Of a stretch of 64,000 nt of DNA, positions 53,542-61,764 are shown piece after piece. The stretch is taken from contig NZ_CP150235.1 in assembly GCF_037974355.1 (NCBI RefSeq), forward strand, positions 1,364,001 through 1,428,000, in the 5' to 3' direction. The position numbers and the translations under genes were made by a program. The notes beneath the pieces were generated by a model. It saw only the letters and a list, made by a program, of their open reading frames with translations, ran no database searches and was not told the DNA's origin. Each line of letters starts with the position of its first letter. Position 1 is the stretch's first letter. This DNA comes from Paenibacillus sp. FSL R5-0517 (GTDB lineage: Bacteria > Bacillota > Bacilli > Paenibacillales > Paenibacillaceae).

Positions 53542-54504
53542 GTGGTGGCAAGCTTGGATCGACGTTTGTTGGAAGAAGGATTATCGATTATCGTTTCCAG
53601 TCGGGAACGTACAGGAGATCTGTGGCACGCCCATTATGGGGCGGGTGCGATTGCGGCATATTTTTGGGTGCGGGAAAATCGTCTCACTGCCCTTGCCGCC
53701 GGCAGTGTTACCGCCGAAGCAAAAGCCATGCTTCGCCAGCATGGAATCAGCCCTGGTCAGACCTCTCCAATAGGTGAGATGATGCCCAGGGAAGATGCCG
53801 AAGCGTGTATTACGGACGCATTGGATCGAACCATTGGAGAGCTGCACTGGGTTGGACACCAGGCCATCTACGGGGCAATCAGTCTGAAAGCCATTCGCGA
53901 ACTGGATGGATGGGGCACTGCGGAGGATATTGGTCGGCTGGTTGAACTGATCGATTCATTCGATCGAACCATTCCGGGGAGATCCTGGATGAACACAACG
54001 ATGAAAGAAATTCGCAGTCTGAAGCCAGAGAAAAGTGATGGTTTCCCCGAGATCGAAGATCCAGTTCAGTTGTCACGTCTGATTCTGGATGAACTTGGTG
54101 CGTTCCAAACGATCTATCACGCGGAAGCGCATCATGACCTGATTGGTCATATGCTGACTTACGGACATGCGCTTAACATATTATATGAACTGGGTTATCC
54201 GGCATTATTCCACAAAGGCATCCCGCCATTCCTTACCATGGTGAAGGCATTACGATTAAGCCGAGATGTGGATATTGAACAGGCGATGCCGACATTGCAA
54301 TCACCTGTAGATCTACTGCCACTAGCACGAGCGGAACGGTCGGTGGCGTTGCCCCATGAACTGGAATATTGGCTCACCGATAGACGTTCCCGTGACTGGA
54401 ACGGAGGTCATGTATTCAAATTCCCGTTCAGCTTCTATCATCATGCGAAGAACGGGGAGCCCGTACCAGAAACATGGGAGAACTTTCGTTATATCATCGC
54501 GTGA
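53542..54504 (+). CDS. Conserved-looking protein of unknown function, His-rich
   Basis: A 320-residue soluble protein, mostly helical. Several His-containing motifs stand out: DLWHAHYGAGAIAAYFW near residue 27, HWVGHQAIYGAISLKAIREL near 101, and FQTIYHAEAHHDLIGHMLTYGHALNILYELGYP near 194. These could form a metal site, but I do not recognise the family. The start is uncertain: GTG 53542 sits right against a GAAGGG, and an in-frame TTG 53554 is also possible. The promoter region is occupied by the truncated R2 repeat. Confidence 0.65.
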   Translation: MVASLDRRLLEEGLSIIVSSRERTGDLWHAHYGAGAIAAYFWVRENRLTALAAGSVTAEAKAMLRQHGISPGQTSPIGEMMPREDAEACITDALDRTIGELHWVGHQAIYGAISLKAIRELDGWGTAEDIGRLVELIDSFDRTIPGRSWMNTTMKEIRSLKPEKSDGFPEIEDPVQLSRLILDELGAFQTIYHAEAHHDLIGHMLTYGHALNILYELGYPALFHKGIPPFLTMVKALRLSRDVDIEQAMPTLQSPVDLLPLARAERSVALPHELEYWLTDRRSRDWNGGHVFKFPFSFYHHAKNGEPVPETWENFRYIIA

Positions 54505-54521
54505 GATGAAACATACATTTT

Positions 54522-54568
54522 ACAAGGGGTGTCCGTCAGTCAGGAGTTTGACGGAGGACATCCTTTTT
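54522..54568. terminator. Imperfect terminator between convergent genes
   Basis: AAGGGGTGTCCGTCA pairs with TGACGGAGGACATCCTT with small bulges, followed by T5. Confidence 0.6.
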
Positions 54569-54611
54569 GGCATTATTCTGTTCTACTGAATCATCGGCAG
54601 GCTGTATCTTT

Positions 54612-55106
54612 TTAACGAGGCCAAATTTCAAGGATAAACAGGATCAGAATGACTCGGGACACCAACATGTATGGCGATTTTCGTATAGGCTGACGTGCTG
54701 CCCATATACCCCAGGAACTCATAAGTGCAATACTCCCCCAGAACATCCATAAGGAGATGCCTTCGGGTGTAAATAGAAAGGACAGCTGGGGCAGTCCCCT
54801 GTTGCCAGCCCCAAGAAGAACAGTGGTCATATAGACGAGGACAAGGAAAAACAACTCGAAGAGCAGGGTTTGCAGCCAGAAATAATAGATGTTGAACACT
54901 CGTAGCACGATGACTGTAATCAGGATAAACAGGATACCAACGGATAAGAATGTTGCCGCGGTCCATCCAATGAGAGATGTTGTTATAACATCTGTTTCCT
55001 GATATAAGATGTACATCGCCAACGCATACATAGCGGGGCCCGCCATATAACTGGTGACAGCAATCCAAAGATAGAAGAAATACCTTTTCTTCATGGTCAT
55101 ATTCAT
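54612..55106 (-). CDS. Small integral membrane protein of unknown function
   Basis: A 164-residue protein with about five hydrophobic segments (residues 10-32, 45-68, 72-96, 115-132, 147-160). No known motif. Three in-frame ATG codons (55106, 55100, 55094) follow AAAGG; the third has the most usual spacing. It is convergent with the unknown gene at 53542-54504. Confidence 0.62.
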   Translation of the reverse strand: MNMTMKKRYFFYLWIAVTSYMAGPAMYALAMYILYQETDVITTSLIGWTAATFLSVGILFILITVIVLRVFNIYYFWLQTLLFELFFLVLVYMTTVLLGAGNRGLPQLSFLFTPEGISLWMFWGSIALMSSWGIWAARQPIRKSPYMLVSRVILILFILEIWPR

Positions 55107-55256
55107 CCTTTATTGTTCGTAGAATTTGAAAACTGCTTACGTCATATAAACATCAACAGGATGGGTTTGGTTGGGTTATCGATAGGAATTCCTCACAATA
55201 AATCGGCTTCTAACCGCCATAGAGACGACCACATTCAGGCGTAATTCATCCCGATT

Positions 55257-55389
55257 ACCATCTGCACGAGTGGGCAAAGGCGGTAAAATGGTATTATCGG
55301 ATCAGCAGCAAGGCAGACAACACTGACAGCTCATACGCTAAAGTACAGACCGGCCATGGGGCCGGTTTTTTAATTCGGTGATTGTTCCC
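55257..55389 (+). other. Twin terminator-bearing leader element, copy 1
   Basis: About 130 bases homologous to 57371-57501. Shared blocks are ACCATC..GC, TATTATCGGATCA (55292-55304), CATACGCTAA.GTACAGACCGGCC and CGGTGA.T..TCCC. The terminator is at 55349-55371 (ACCGGCC/GGCCGGT stem, T6). It lies 50 bases before the DUF4127 gene. Confidence 0.65.
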
Positions 55390-55439
55390 TTGCCCTGATC
55401 GGGTAATAAGACTAAACAGATGACAGGAGGCTACGTGAT

Positions 55440-57290
55440 ATGAAAACAGTATTGTATGTTCCACTGGATGATCGTCCAGCGAATCTGGATGATGTGATTG
55501 TGCAAGGGAAAGCAGCCGGTATCCATATCGTTACACCGAACCTGAGTGATATTAAGAATCGTCTGGACTCGGAGAAAACCGTAGATGGCACAACGCTGCT
55601 CGGTACCTCCACGCCGGTTTATGGAAAACCATCCAAGATTCACGACTTTATTCTGAAACATGCTGCCAAGGTCGACGGATTCATTATCTCATCCGATATG
55701 CTCGCCTATGGCGGTCTGATTGGCAGTCGTCAGCTTCGTGAAGATGGGGGAGGCACCTATCCTGAATACGATGGAGAAACCACTCGTTTGCTGGATGTAA
55801 TCCGCGTGATTAAGCAAAAATATCCACGTAAACCTGTGTTCGTAATGGATACCATCATGCGTCTGGCTACAACCTCTTTTGCAGATGGTTTGGCACTAGA
55901 TGCATATAATGAGTCCCGTGCGTTGATGCAGCAGCCGCGTCAGACATACACCGAATTTGAAGATATTATTCAAGGTTATAACCTGTCCCCGGATGGAGTG
56001 GAATATGGGACAACGACCTATTTTGATAAAGAACAGTATTACAATACAAGACAGCATAAATTCAAAACAAATCTGTACATTTTGGATCAGCTGGCTCGCT
56101 CAGGTTATATCGATTTCCTCGCCGTGGGTGTCGACGATGCCAACACGCAGGGTGTTCAGATTAATGAAATCAACTATGTAGAAGCACGAATCAATGAATG
56201 GCTCAGTGGAACCAATGGACAAAATCCGGATCGTGCCATCATCTTGCCGGATGCGGATGGTCTGGGGCACGCTTTGGTTGCTCGCATGGCTAACCAGTTG
56301 TTCCGAGGCGGGGCGAAGACACGTTACGCCGTGAAATATTTTGGTCCTCACGGCAATACGATCATTAACACATATGAATACATGGACGTACACGAGAATG
56401 TGGTTCGTCACGTGGATATTGTGGGCGGTGTGCTTGTGGCGGATTCGGCATATCCTGAACCGGAGGTGGTGACGGATCCGATGACTAGTGTGGATAATGA
56501 ACAGCTGGTGGCTGTATCGGTCGAGCAAGTTGTTCCATTTGATATGGCTTCCGAACTGGATCGTATGACCAAGGGTCATCCGGGAGTTTCCGGAGAGAAC
56601 ACAGCCGTCGACATCGAGATTATTGCGATTACCGCTCTGGATCAGGTGCAGGCTGCGTTGGAGCAGTTGACGCTGAATGGGGAGCAAGGCCTGCCTTCGG
56701 TGTTAATTGATTTTGTGGGAAAAGGTCCAGCGAATGTTGATGTTGCTGAAGCGTTGCTGAGCAGTCCATATACCGGACGGGTGTTGGGATACAGTGCTTG
56801 GAATACACCGGGCAACAAGATCGGTATTGCCGTAGGTATGGGGCAGTCCAGGTACGCGTTGATCACCACAGAGAAGCATGAGCATAAATTGCGAGATGCA
56901 ATGAATGCACATGGCTCACTGTTGTTTAAACGTTTCCTGAAGGATTATTACTATAAAGCGGTAGCGATTGCAGAGATTCGCACGTATTCCCGAGCTCACG
57001 CGTTGTATACCAATGTGGCTACTCTTTCAGATCAAAATATGTTGCTGTTCAACTCGGAGGAAGATTATGCCCATCTGCAAACATTGCTCCGTGATCTGAT
57101 GCAAACTTATACCACGGCGCTTGCGAATAAGACAGCCTTCCAGACAGGCAATGTGGCGATTAAGCAGATCTGTAATGACGAATTGTCCTATGCCACGTAT
57201 GCTAGTGCACTGTTGGAATATGCGAATCCCGATTTCATCTGGGGCCGTGCGTTTGAGATTACGTTGAACCCGAAGGTTACTTTGAACTAA
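55440..57290 (+). CDS. DUF4127-family protein
   Basis: A 616-residue protein matching DUF4127, whose N-terminus has the hallmark VLYVPLDDRPAN (residues 4-15). Other conserved-looking parts are VDGFIISSDMLAYGGLIGSR near 78, VFVMDTIMRLATTSF near 133, DFLAVGVDDANTQGVQINEI near 224 and ILPDADGLGHALVARM near 271. The end has GYSAWNTPGNKIGIAVGMG near 455 and a helical C-terminus. No signal peptide. AGGAGG precedes ATG 55440. The family's function is not known to me. It is flanked on both sides by the twin leader element. Confidence 0.88.
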   Translation: MKTVLYVPLDDRPANLDDVIVQGKAAGIHIVTPNLSDIKNRLDSEKTVDGTTLLGTSTPVYGKPSKIHDFILKHAAKVDGFIISSDMLAYGGLIGSRQLREDGGGTYPEYDGETTRLLDVIRVIKQKYPRKPVFVMDTIMRLATTSFADGLALDAYNESRALMQQPRQTYTEFEDIIQGYNLSPDGVEYGTTTYFDKEQYYNTRQHKFKTNLYILDQLARSGYIDFLAVGVDDANTQGVQINEINYVEARINEWLSGTNGQNPDRAIILPDADGLGHALVARMANQLFRGGAKTRYAVKYFGPHGNTIINTYEYMDVHENVVRHVDIVGGVLVADSAYPEPEVVTDPMTSVDNEQLVAVSVEQVVPFDMASELDRMTKGHPGVSGENTAVDIEIIAITALDQVQAALEQLTLNGEQGLPSVLIDFVGKGPANVDVAEALLSSPYTGRVLGYSAWNTPGNKIGIAVGMGQSRYALITTEKHEHKLRDAMNAHGSLLFKRFLKDYYYKAVAIAEIRTYSRAHALYTNVATLSDQNMLLFNSEEDYAHLQTLLRDLMQTYTTALANKTAFQTGNVAIKQICNDELSYATYASALLEYANPDFIWGRAFEITLNPKVTLN

Positions 57291-57370
57291 GGTTTGAAAT
57301 AGTAGAACGCGTTATGTCGTCTTTTTTCCACCCGAACGACTCCCTTTATCGCACCGAAGTCGTACGGAAC

Positions 57371-57501
57371 ACCATCCGCGCTAGGGATGAAAGGGTATAA
57401 GATTGTATTATCGGATCAATAACAAGGGACGCACCGAAAGCACATACGCTAATGTACAGACCGGCCAAATGGCCGGTCTTTTTGATGCGGTGAATTAGTC
57501 C
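57371..57501 (+). other. Twin terminator-bearing leader element, copy 2
   Basis: Homologous to 55257-55389. TATTATCGGATCA is at 57406-57418, and the terminator stem GACCGGCC/GGCCGGTC (57459-57466, 57471-57478) has T5. It ends 114 bases before the first tail gene. Confidence 0.65.
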
Positions 57502-57614
57502 CGGTACTGGTTCGATCGGAATACAGACTCTGAGTTCAAAGGGGGAGTCTACTGCTGCTGCATTGTCGCTGCACGGTGTGGGCAGATCTCAAACTTGCAG
57601 CCAAAGGGGGCGAA

Positions 57615-58544
57615 ATGAATGTGTCTATGAACAATGAGATTAGCACGATCATGAGCACCGGTAAAATGAGTACGCTCATTAAAAAAACGCTAAAACAGAA
57701 GCTCGCGGTCCTTGTTCCAGATTGGGATGATCGTGTGCTGGATGTACCTGCTTCAGGCGAAGTGTTGGCTGGGCCTTGTGCCGTGGTTGCGTTTGCCGAA
57801 GAAGTGCCGAAGTCTGCCTGGGCGGGATATCGAAGGATTATTAAAATCTTACCATACGCTCGTCCGGAAGATGGTGGCGCTGAAAAGGTAGAAGCTTGGT
57901 CAGCTGATCTAATCGAAGGATTGCATCAAGTAAGGCTAGTGGATGAAGCAGGTGAGTCCTTCACTTGTATCTATCTGGGTTCTTCAGATAGTGACCGGGT
58001 GGATGCAGGGTCTGGAATGTTTACGCGCAGTCTGCGGTTCGGAGTGTATGTTCCCGAAGACTCGGGAGCTGCTCTCGTTGAATCAGAGGATGCGTGGTTA
58101 GCTGCGCTTCAAGGCTGGACACAGCAGGAACTTGGCTCGAACTGGTCGGTATATGGTGATGCCTGGCCTGGTGGATACGATACGCCGTCTGTGTTATGGC
58201 GATTGGCCGGATGCAGCACGTCTGTGGCGGGCACTTCGGCATTGGAGGTTCGACAACAGTGGATTGGGCATGTGCTAACCGATCATTCGGTGCTAACACG
58301 CCAGACCGTTACTCGGTTGGTCGAAAAGCTTGCTGTGCAATCTCGTCTTGCCGTTAATGAAACGGGGGGCCAAGCGCACGAAGGTAACACGAGATATATT
58401 ACAGTGGATGAGGTCACCGCAGATCTGCAGGCGGATGCGTATCTGAATGGTCAAATTCGTCTGACACTACAACAGCGGATTCGTCGTCCGGGTACGAATG
58501 TACCTTTGATCCGTGAGATTTACCATAGCAAAGGTATGGAGTAA
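57615..58544 (+). CDS. Phage tail-cluster protein, first gene (XkdJ-like position)
   Basis: A 309-residue protein. The N-terminal half resembles phage minor structural or completion proteins (LAVLVPDWDDRVLDVPASGEV, ITVDEVTADLQADAYLNGQIRLTLQQRI near the end). I identify it mainly by position: it precedes the small protein, sheath and tube genes as in PBSX-type clusters. ATG 57615 follows GGGGG, and the frame open from 57576 has no ribosome site. Confidence 0.6.
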   Translation: MNVSMNNEISTIMSTGKMSTLIKKTLKQKLAVLVPDWDDRVLDVPASGEVLAGPCAVVAFAEEVPKSAWAGYRRIIKILPYARPEDGGAEKVEAWSADLIEGLHQVRLVDEAGESFTCIYLGSSDSDRVDAGSGMFTRSLRFGVYVPEDSGAALVESEDAWLAALQGWTQQELGSNWSVYGDAWPGGYDTPSVLWRLAGCSTSVAGTSALEVRQQWIGHVLTDHSVLTRQTVTRLVEKLAVQSRLAVNETGGQAHEGNTRYITVDEVTADLQADAYLNGQIRLTLQQRIRRPGTNVPLIREIYHSKGME

Positions 58545-58717
58545 ACGTTAGTCGAGAGGAACCTTCTATTAAAGGTGGTTCCAGATTATAGCTTTGAGTA
58601 GATTGGTTTAGCTTCAATATTATAGCTTCAAATTCATAGGTTCATAGGGTCGAAAATTCATAGGTTACGCTTAAAGATCAATGTTAACGAAATTAGCAGT
58701 CCAACAAATGAGGTGAG

Positions 58718-58924
58718 ATGGCAATGGCAAGCTCAGTGAAAAAAAACAAACAGACCGCTCCGCGGTATACACGGGCCGAACTGATGAATCATGCAGAAGC
58801 CCTCTTTGCCGTTAAGGCAGAGGTGCTGTACGGTGCGCTGTACGAAGCGGCGCAAGAGACGTTTTCCATTGAAGAAACACAAGAACGAATTAACCAATTT
58901 ATGAAAGCGAAGGTGAAGGCATAA
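58718..58924 (+). CDS. Small tail-cluster protein
   Basis: A 68-residue basic protein, with a Lys-rich start (VKKNKQTAPRYTRAELMNHA) and a helical rest. It overlaps the sheath gene by one base (TAATG), so translation is coupled. Start ATG 58718 or 58724 after GAGGTGAG. Its function is unknown. A small ORF just before the sheath gene is common in PBSX-like clusters. Confidence 0.72.
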   Translation: MAMASSVKKNKQTAPRYTRAELMNHAEALFAVKAEVLYGALYEAAQETFSIEETQERINQFMKAKVKA

Positions 58925-60387
58925 TGGCAGGTGGAACTTGGGAGCAAACGAATCGTCCGGTCCTTCCGGGCTTATATATGAATTTTCAGGCGGCAGCATC
59001 CTCGGCCATTCAAGCGGGAACGCGGGGGACGGTCGTTGTGCCTATCAAGGCCAACTGGGGTCCTGTAGGGACTTTTGTTGAAGTAGGGAGCGAAGCGGCG
59101 ATTGAACGTATCTATGCGGCGAATGCGCTGGACAACGGTACAGCTTATACGTCCTTGAAGCTTGCCCTGTTGGGCGGGCCGAAGAAGTTGCTCGCTTATC
59201 GGGTAGCAAATGCTGCTGCCAAAACAGCTACGCTCACCTTGAAGGACAGCAGTGATGCCAATGTGCTGCAACTGGATGCGAAGTATCCTGGGGATCGTGC
59301 GAATGGATTCTACGTCACCATCCAGCCAGGTGTAATTGATAATACGAAACATGAAGTGCGCCTCTTTGAAGGTAACCGGATGTTGTATGCGCTCCTGACT
59401 GCGGATATCACAGCAGCTTCTCTGGCAAAAGAGATTAATTCGGATGAACGAAATGTCTGGGTGACGGCGCAGGCGATTGGTGATGGTGCGGGTGTGGTAG
59501 CTACTGTTGCGGGTGCGGCATTCAAAGGCGGCGTAAATGGCAATGATGACCTAACCAATGCGGAATACATTGCTGTGCAGGGTGCGCTGGAAGGAGAGCA
59601 ATTCGACGTCTTGGCTTTGGATCAGGCGGCTGATGCACCTCTGCTTGCGAGCTTTGCGGCATGGGTGAAACGTGTGCGTGGTGAAGGCAAGCCGGTGATG
59701 GCTGTATTTGGCGGTTCCGCAGCGGATGATACCTCCGCTACAGCAGTACAAAAAGCAGCAGCACGTTCGCTTGCGCTCAACCATGAAGGTGTTATTAACG
59801 TTGGTACAGGCGTTCGCCTTGGAGATGCATTCTATAGCTCGGCAGAAACGTCTGCTTATGTTGCAGGACTGATCGCCGGACAACGTCTGAACCAATCTAC
59901 CACTTATGCAGCTACGCCGTTCGATGATGTGACACGTCGTTGGACGCGCGCAGAACAGGAGCAGGCGGTACAGAACGGCGTATTTATTTTCTTCCATGAT
60001 GGACGTCAGGTGAAAGCACTTCGCGGTGTAAACACACTTGTAACGCCAGCCGCTGGCCAGAATAATGCGTGGAAAAAAATCCGATCTATTCGTGTGTTGG
60101 ACGCCATTAACACGGATCTGCAACGTTCCGCGGAAGATACGTATATCGGTAAAGTGAACAATACTGAAGAGGGTCGTCAGGCGTTGATTAGTGCCATGAA
60201 GGCCTATTTGGCGCTGCTTGCACAGAGCAATGTGATTGAAGCAGATGGTTACGATGTCATTCTTGACCCTGCATACTATGGTGCTGCGCCAGTTCTCAAA
60301 CCGGAAGCGGATCAGGTATTCCTGCAATGGAATGTGAAGCTGACGGATGTGATGGAGCAGTTGTTCGGTACATTTTACGTGCAATAA
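58924..60387 (+). CDS. Phage tail sheath protein (XkdK-like)
   Basis: Contractile sheath subunit, 487 residues. N-terminal MAGGTWEQTNRPVLPGLYMNF and GTRGTVVVPIKANWGPVGTFVEVG, a middle beta domain (FYVTIQPGV, AAFKGGVNGNDDLTNAEY), and the C-terminal DAINTDLQRSAEDTYIGKVNNTEEGRQALISAM with VFLQWNVKLTDVMEQLFGTFYV are typical of PBSX XkdK-type sheaths. The length fits. A contractile tail without a head cluster would be a PBSX-type or R-type tailocin. Confidence 0.93.
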   Translation: MAGGTWEQTNRPVLPGLYMNFQAAASSAIQAGTRGTVVVPIKANWGPVGTFVEVGSEAAIERIYAANALDNGTAYTSLKLALLGGPKKLLAYRVANAAAKTATLTLKDSSDANVLQLDAKYPGDRANGFYVTIQPGVIDNTKHEVRLFEGNRMLYALLTADITAASLAKEINSDERNVWVTAQAIGDGAGVVATVAGAAFKGGVNGNDDLTNAEYIAVQGALEGEQFDVLALDQAADAPLLASFAAWVKRVRGEGKPVMAVFGGSAADDTSATAVQKAAARSLALNHEGVINVGTGVRLGDAFYSSAETSAYVAGLIAGQRLNQSTTYAATPFDDVTRRWTRAEQEQAVQNGVFIFFHDGRQVKALRGVNTLVTPAAGQNNAWKKIRSIRVLDAINTDLQRSAEDTYIGKVNNTEEGRQALISAMKAYLALLAQSNVIEADGYDVILDPAYYGAAPVLKPEADQVFLQWNVKLTDVMEQLFGTFYVQ

Positions 60388-60483
60388 GGTTGTGTGGAAG
60401 GAAAGAACTGTTTTACTAAAATAATTACTACACGTTGAGCTGATGGTTTACACGATATTTTTTAATTTCAAGGAGGAAAATAT

Positions 60484-60891
60484 ATGTTGGATGCGTCAAG
60501 AGTAATTCTCGGTACCCATGGTCAGCTGTATATTGATGGTGTGTGGCAGACAAACATTAACAAGTTGGAAGCGAGTGTGGAGATTGAAAAGCGTGAGCTG
60601 AACCTGGTCGGTAACGACTGGAAAGTGCACAAAAACGGCGCAAAAAAAGGAACAGGCACGATGACGGGCTACAAGGTCACTTCGGATATGATCCTGCGCG
60701 GCTTCACCAAATTCGAGATTATTTCGAAGCTGAACGACCCTGAATCGTATGGACACGAGAGTGTTCTGCTAAAAGGTTGCATGGTGGACAAAATCCAGCT
60801 TGCCAACTGGACAGCGGGTGAGGAAGTACCGGAGGAAACGGGCTTTACGTTTGAAGGATTTGAATTGTTGAATCCGATTGTGGCGAACTAA
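60484..60891 (+). CDS. Phage tail tube protein (XkdM-like)
   Basis: Inner tube subunit, 135 residues. HGQLYIDGVWQTNINKLEASVEIEKRELNLVGNDWKVHKNG and KKGTGTMTGYKVTSDMI match the DUF2001/XkdM family, ending EETGFTFEGFELLNPI. AAGGAGGA precedes ATG 60484. It follows the sheath gene directly, as expected. Confidence 0.93.
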   Translation: MLDASRVILGTHGQLYIDGVWQTNINKLEASVEIEKRELNLVGNDWKVHKNGAKKGTGTMTGYKVTSDMILRGFTKFEIISKLNDPESYGHESVLLKGCMVDKIQLANWTAGEEVPEETGFTFEGFELLNPIVAN

Positions 60892-60905
60892 AAAGGACTT
60901 TAATG

Positions 60906-60932
60906 GAGGCCGAGATGATCTCGGTCTCTTTG
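60906..60932 (+). terminator. Terminator after the tube gene
   Basis: A 9-bp stem GAGGCCGAG/CTCGGTCTC (60906-60914, 60920-60928; one wobble), loop ATGAT, T-rich tail. It may lower expression of the rest of the tail operon relative to sheath and tube. Confidence 0.7.
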
Positions 60933-60959
60933 TTGTCTACTTAAAGCAAATTTAGTATC

Positions 60960-61104
60960 TACACGATAACGGAGAGGACAGAAATAACGTGAAGAAGTGG
61001 AGCGTTCGCCTTTATCCCCGGATTTTCCCTTGAAGAGGGGAATTAAAAAAATCTGGGGATAACAGCGATCGGAAGGTTATTCTGTCATCGGAGTGGCTAG
61101 TGTA
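60960..61104 (+). repeat. Family R2 repeat, copy 5 (inside the tail operon)
   Basis: Complete copy. Ends TACAC and GTGTA. GGACAGAAATAAC pairs with GTTATTCTGTC, and TATCCCCGGATTTT pairs with AAATCTGGGGATA. It lies between tube and chaperone genes, 44 bases before the latter. Confidence 0.8.
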
Positions 61105-61147
61105 CCATTATGATTGCCAAATGTGAGCAAGAAGGAGATAACGCCCA

Positions 61148-61582
61148 ATGAGTATGAATGAAAATATGTCCGAAGAACAGATTTTGGATCAGTTGTTTGA
61201 AGCAGCAGAACGTTTGCCAGAGGAGAATGTGCGTATTCAGCGTCTGGATCTACTGTTGACCTTGCGTGGACTGACGTCTTCCAAAGTGGATCACATTCGC
61301 GAACGCTGTACAATTCGAAAAACGACCAAAGGCCGCACCGAGGAAAAGGTGGACACGGAAACATTTAACGCGCTTCTCATTTCCGAAGCAACCGTGAAAT
61401 TGAAAGTACGCAGCCTGGAACTGTCCGGCTGGGGCGATACCCGCATTACCGGCCGTATGAAGCTGTCTGGTGGAGAACAGGCGGTTCGCCGTATGCTGCT
61501 CGCGGGTGAATTGGATGCTGTAGGTGATAAAGTGCTGGAGCTGTCCGGCTTCGGTGTGGAGATTGAAGACCTAAAAAACTGA
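61148..61582 (+). CDS. Phage tail assembly chaperone (XkdN-like)
   Basis: A 144-residue protein. LDLLLTLRGLTSSKVDHIRERC and LLISEATVKLKVRSLELSGWGD, then KLSGGEQAVRRMLLAGELDAVGDKVLELSGFG, match the XkdN/TAC_5 tail-assembly-chaperone family that guides tube assembly around the tape measure. It is in the expected position between tube and tape measure. AAGGAG lies before ATG 61148. Its last codons are CTA AAA AAC TGA, a -1 slippery site leading into the next frame. Confidence 0.9.
   Translation: MSMNENMSEEQILDQLFEAAERLPEENVRIQRLDLLLTLRGLTSSKVDHIRERCTIRKTTKGRTEEKVDTETFNALLISEATVKLKVRSLELSGWGDTRITGRMKLSGGEQAVRRMLLAGELDAVGDKVLELSGFGVEIEDLKN
61573..61579 (+). other. Predicted -1 ribosomal frameshift site (A AAA AAC)
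   Basis: A AAA AAC is in the right phase (zero frame CTA AAA AAC) directly before the TGA at 61580-61582. Shifting -1 continues CTG ATT CAC TCC and stays open to the TAA at 61740, adding 53 residues. ATGACCAC at 61597 can pair with GTGCGTCAT near 61625-61633 as a possible, rather distant, stimulator. Confidence 0.6.
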
Positions 61583-61596
61583 TTCACTCCGGCGGG

Positions 61597-61740
61597 ATGA
61601 CCACGTTCCTGTATCACATGTGGGTGCGTCATCATCTCCGGCCCGGAGAGTTCTGGTCTTTGCCACGCGGGGAGCGTTCGCTGTTGATCGCGTTCTCGGA
61701 AGAGGAAATGGCAGCGATCACTTCGCAAATAAATAGATAA
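61597..61740 (+). CDS. Chaperone -1 frame extension (as separate ORF: 47 residues)
   Basis: Read from its first ATG this encodes MTTFLYHMWVRHHLRPGEFW and a helical acidic end. More likely it is translated as the C-terminal part of the frameshifted chaperone (total about 197 residues), corresponding to gpT of lambda gpG-GT. It has only a weak GGCGGG ribosome site, overlapping nothing. It ends 24 bases before the tape-measure gene. Confidence 0.6.
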   Translation: MTTFLYHMWVRHHLRPGEFWSLPRGERSLLIAFSEEEMAAITSQINR

Positions 61741-61764
61741 CGATATAAGGCAGGAGGTGAAAAA

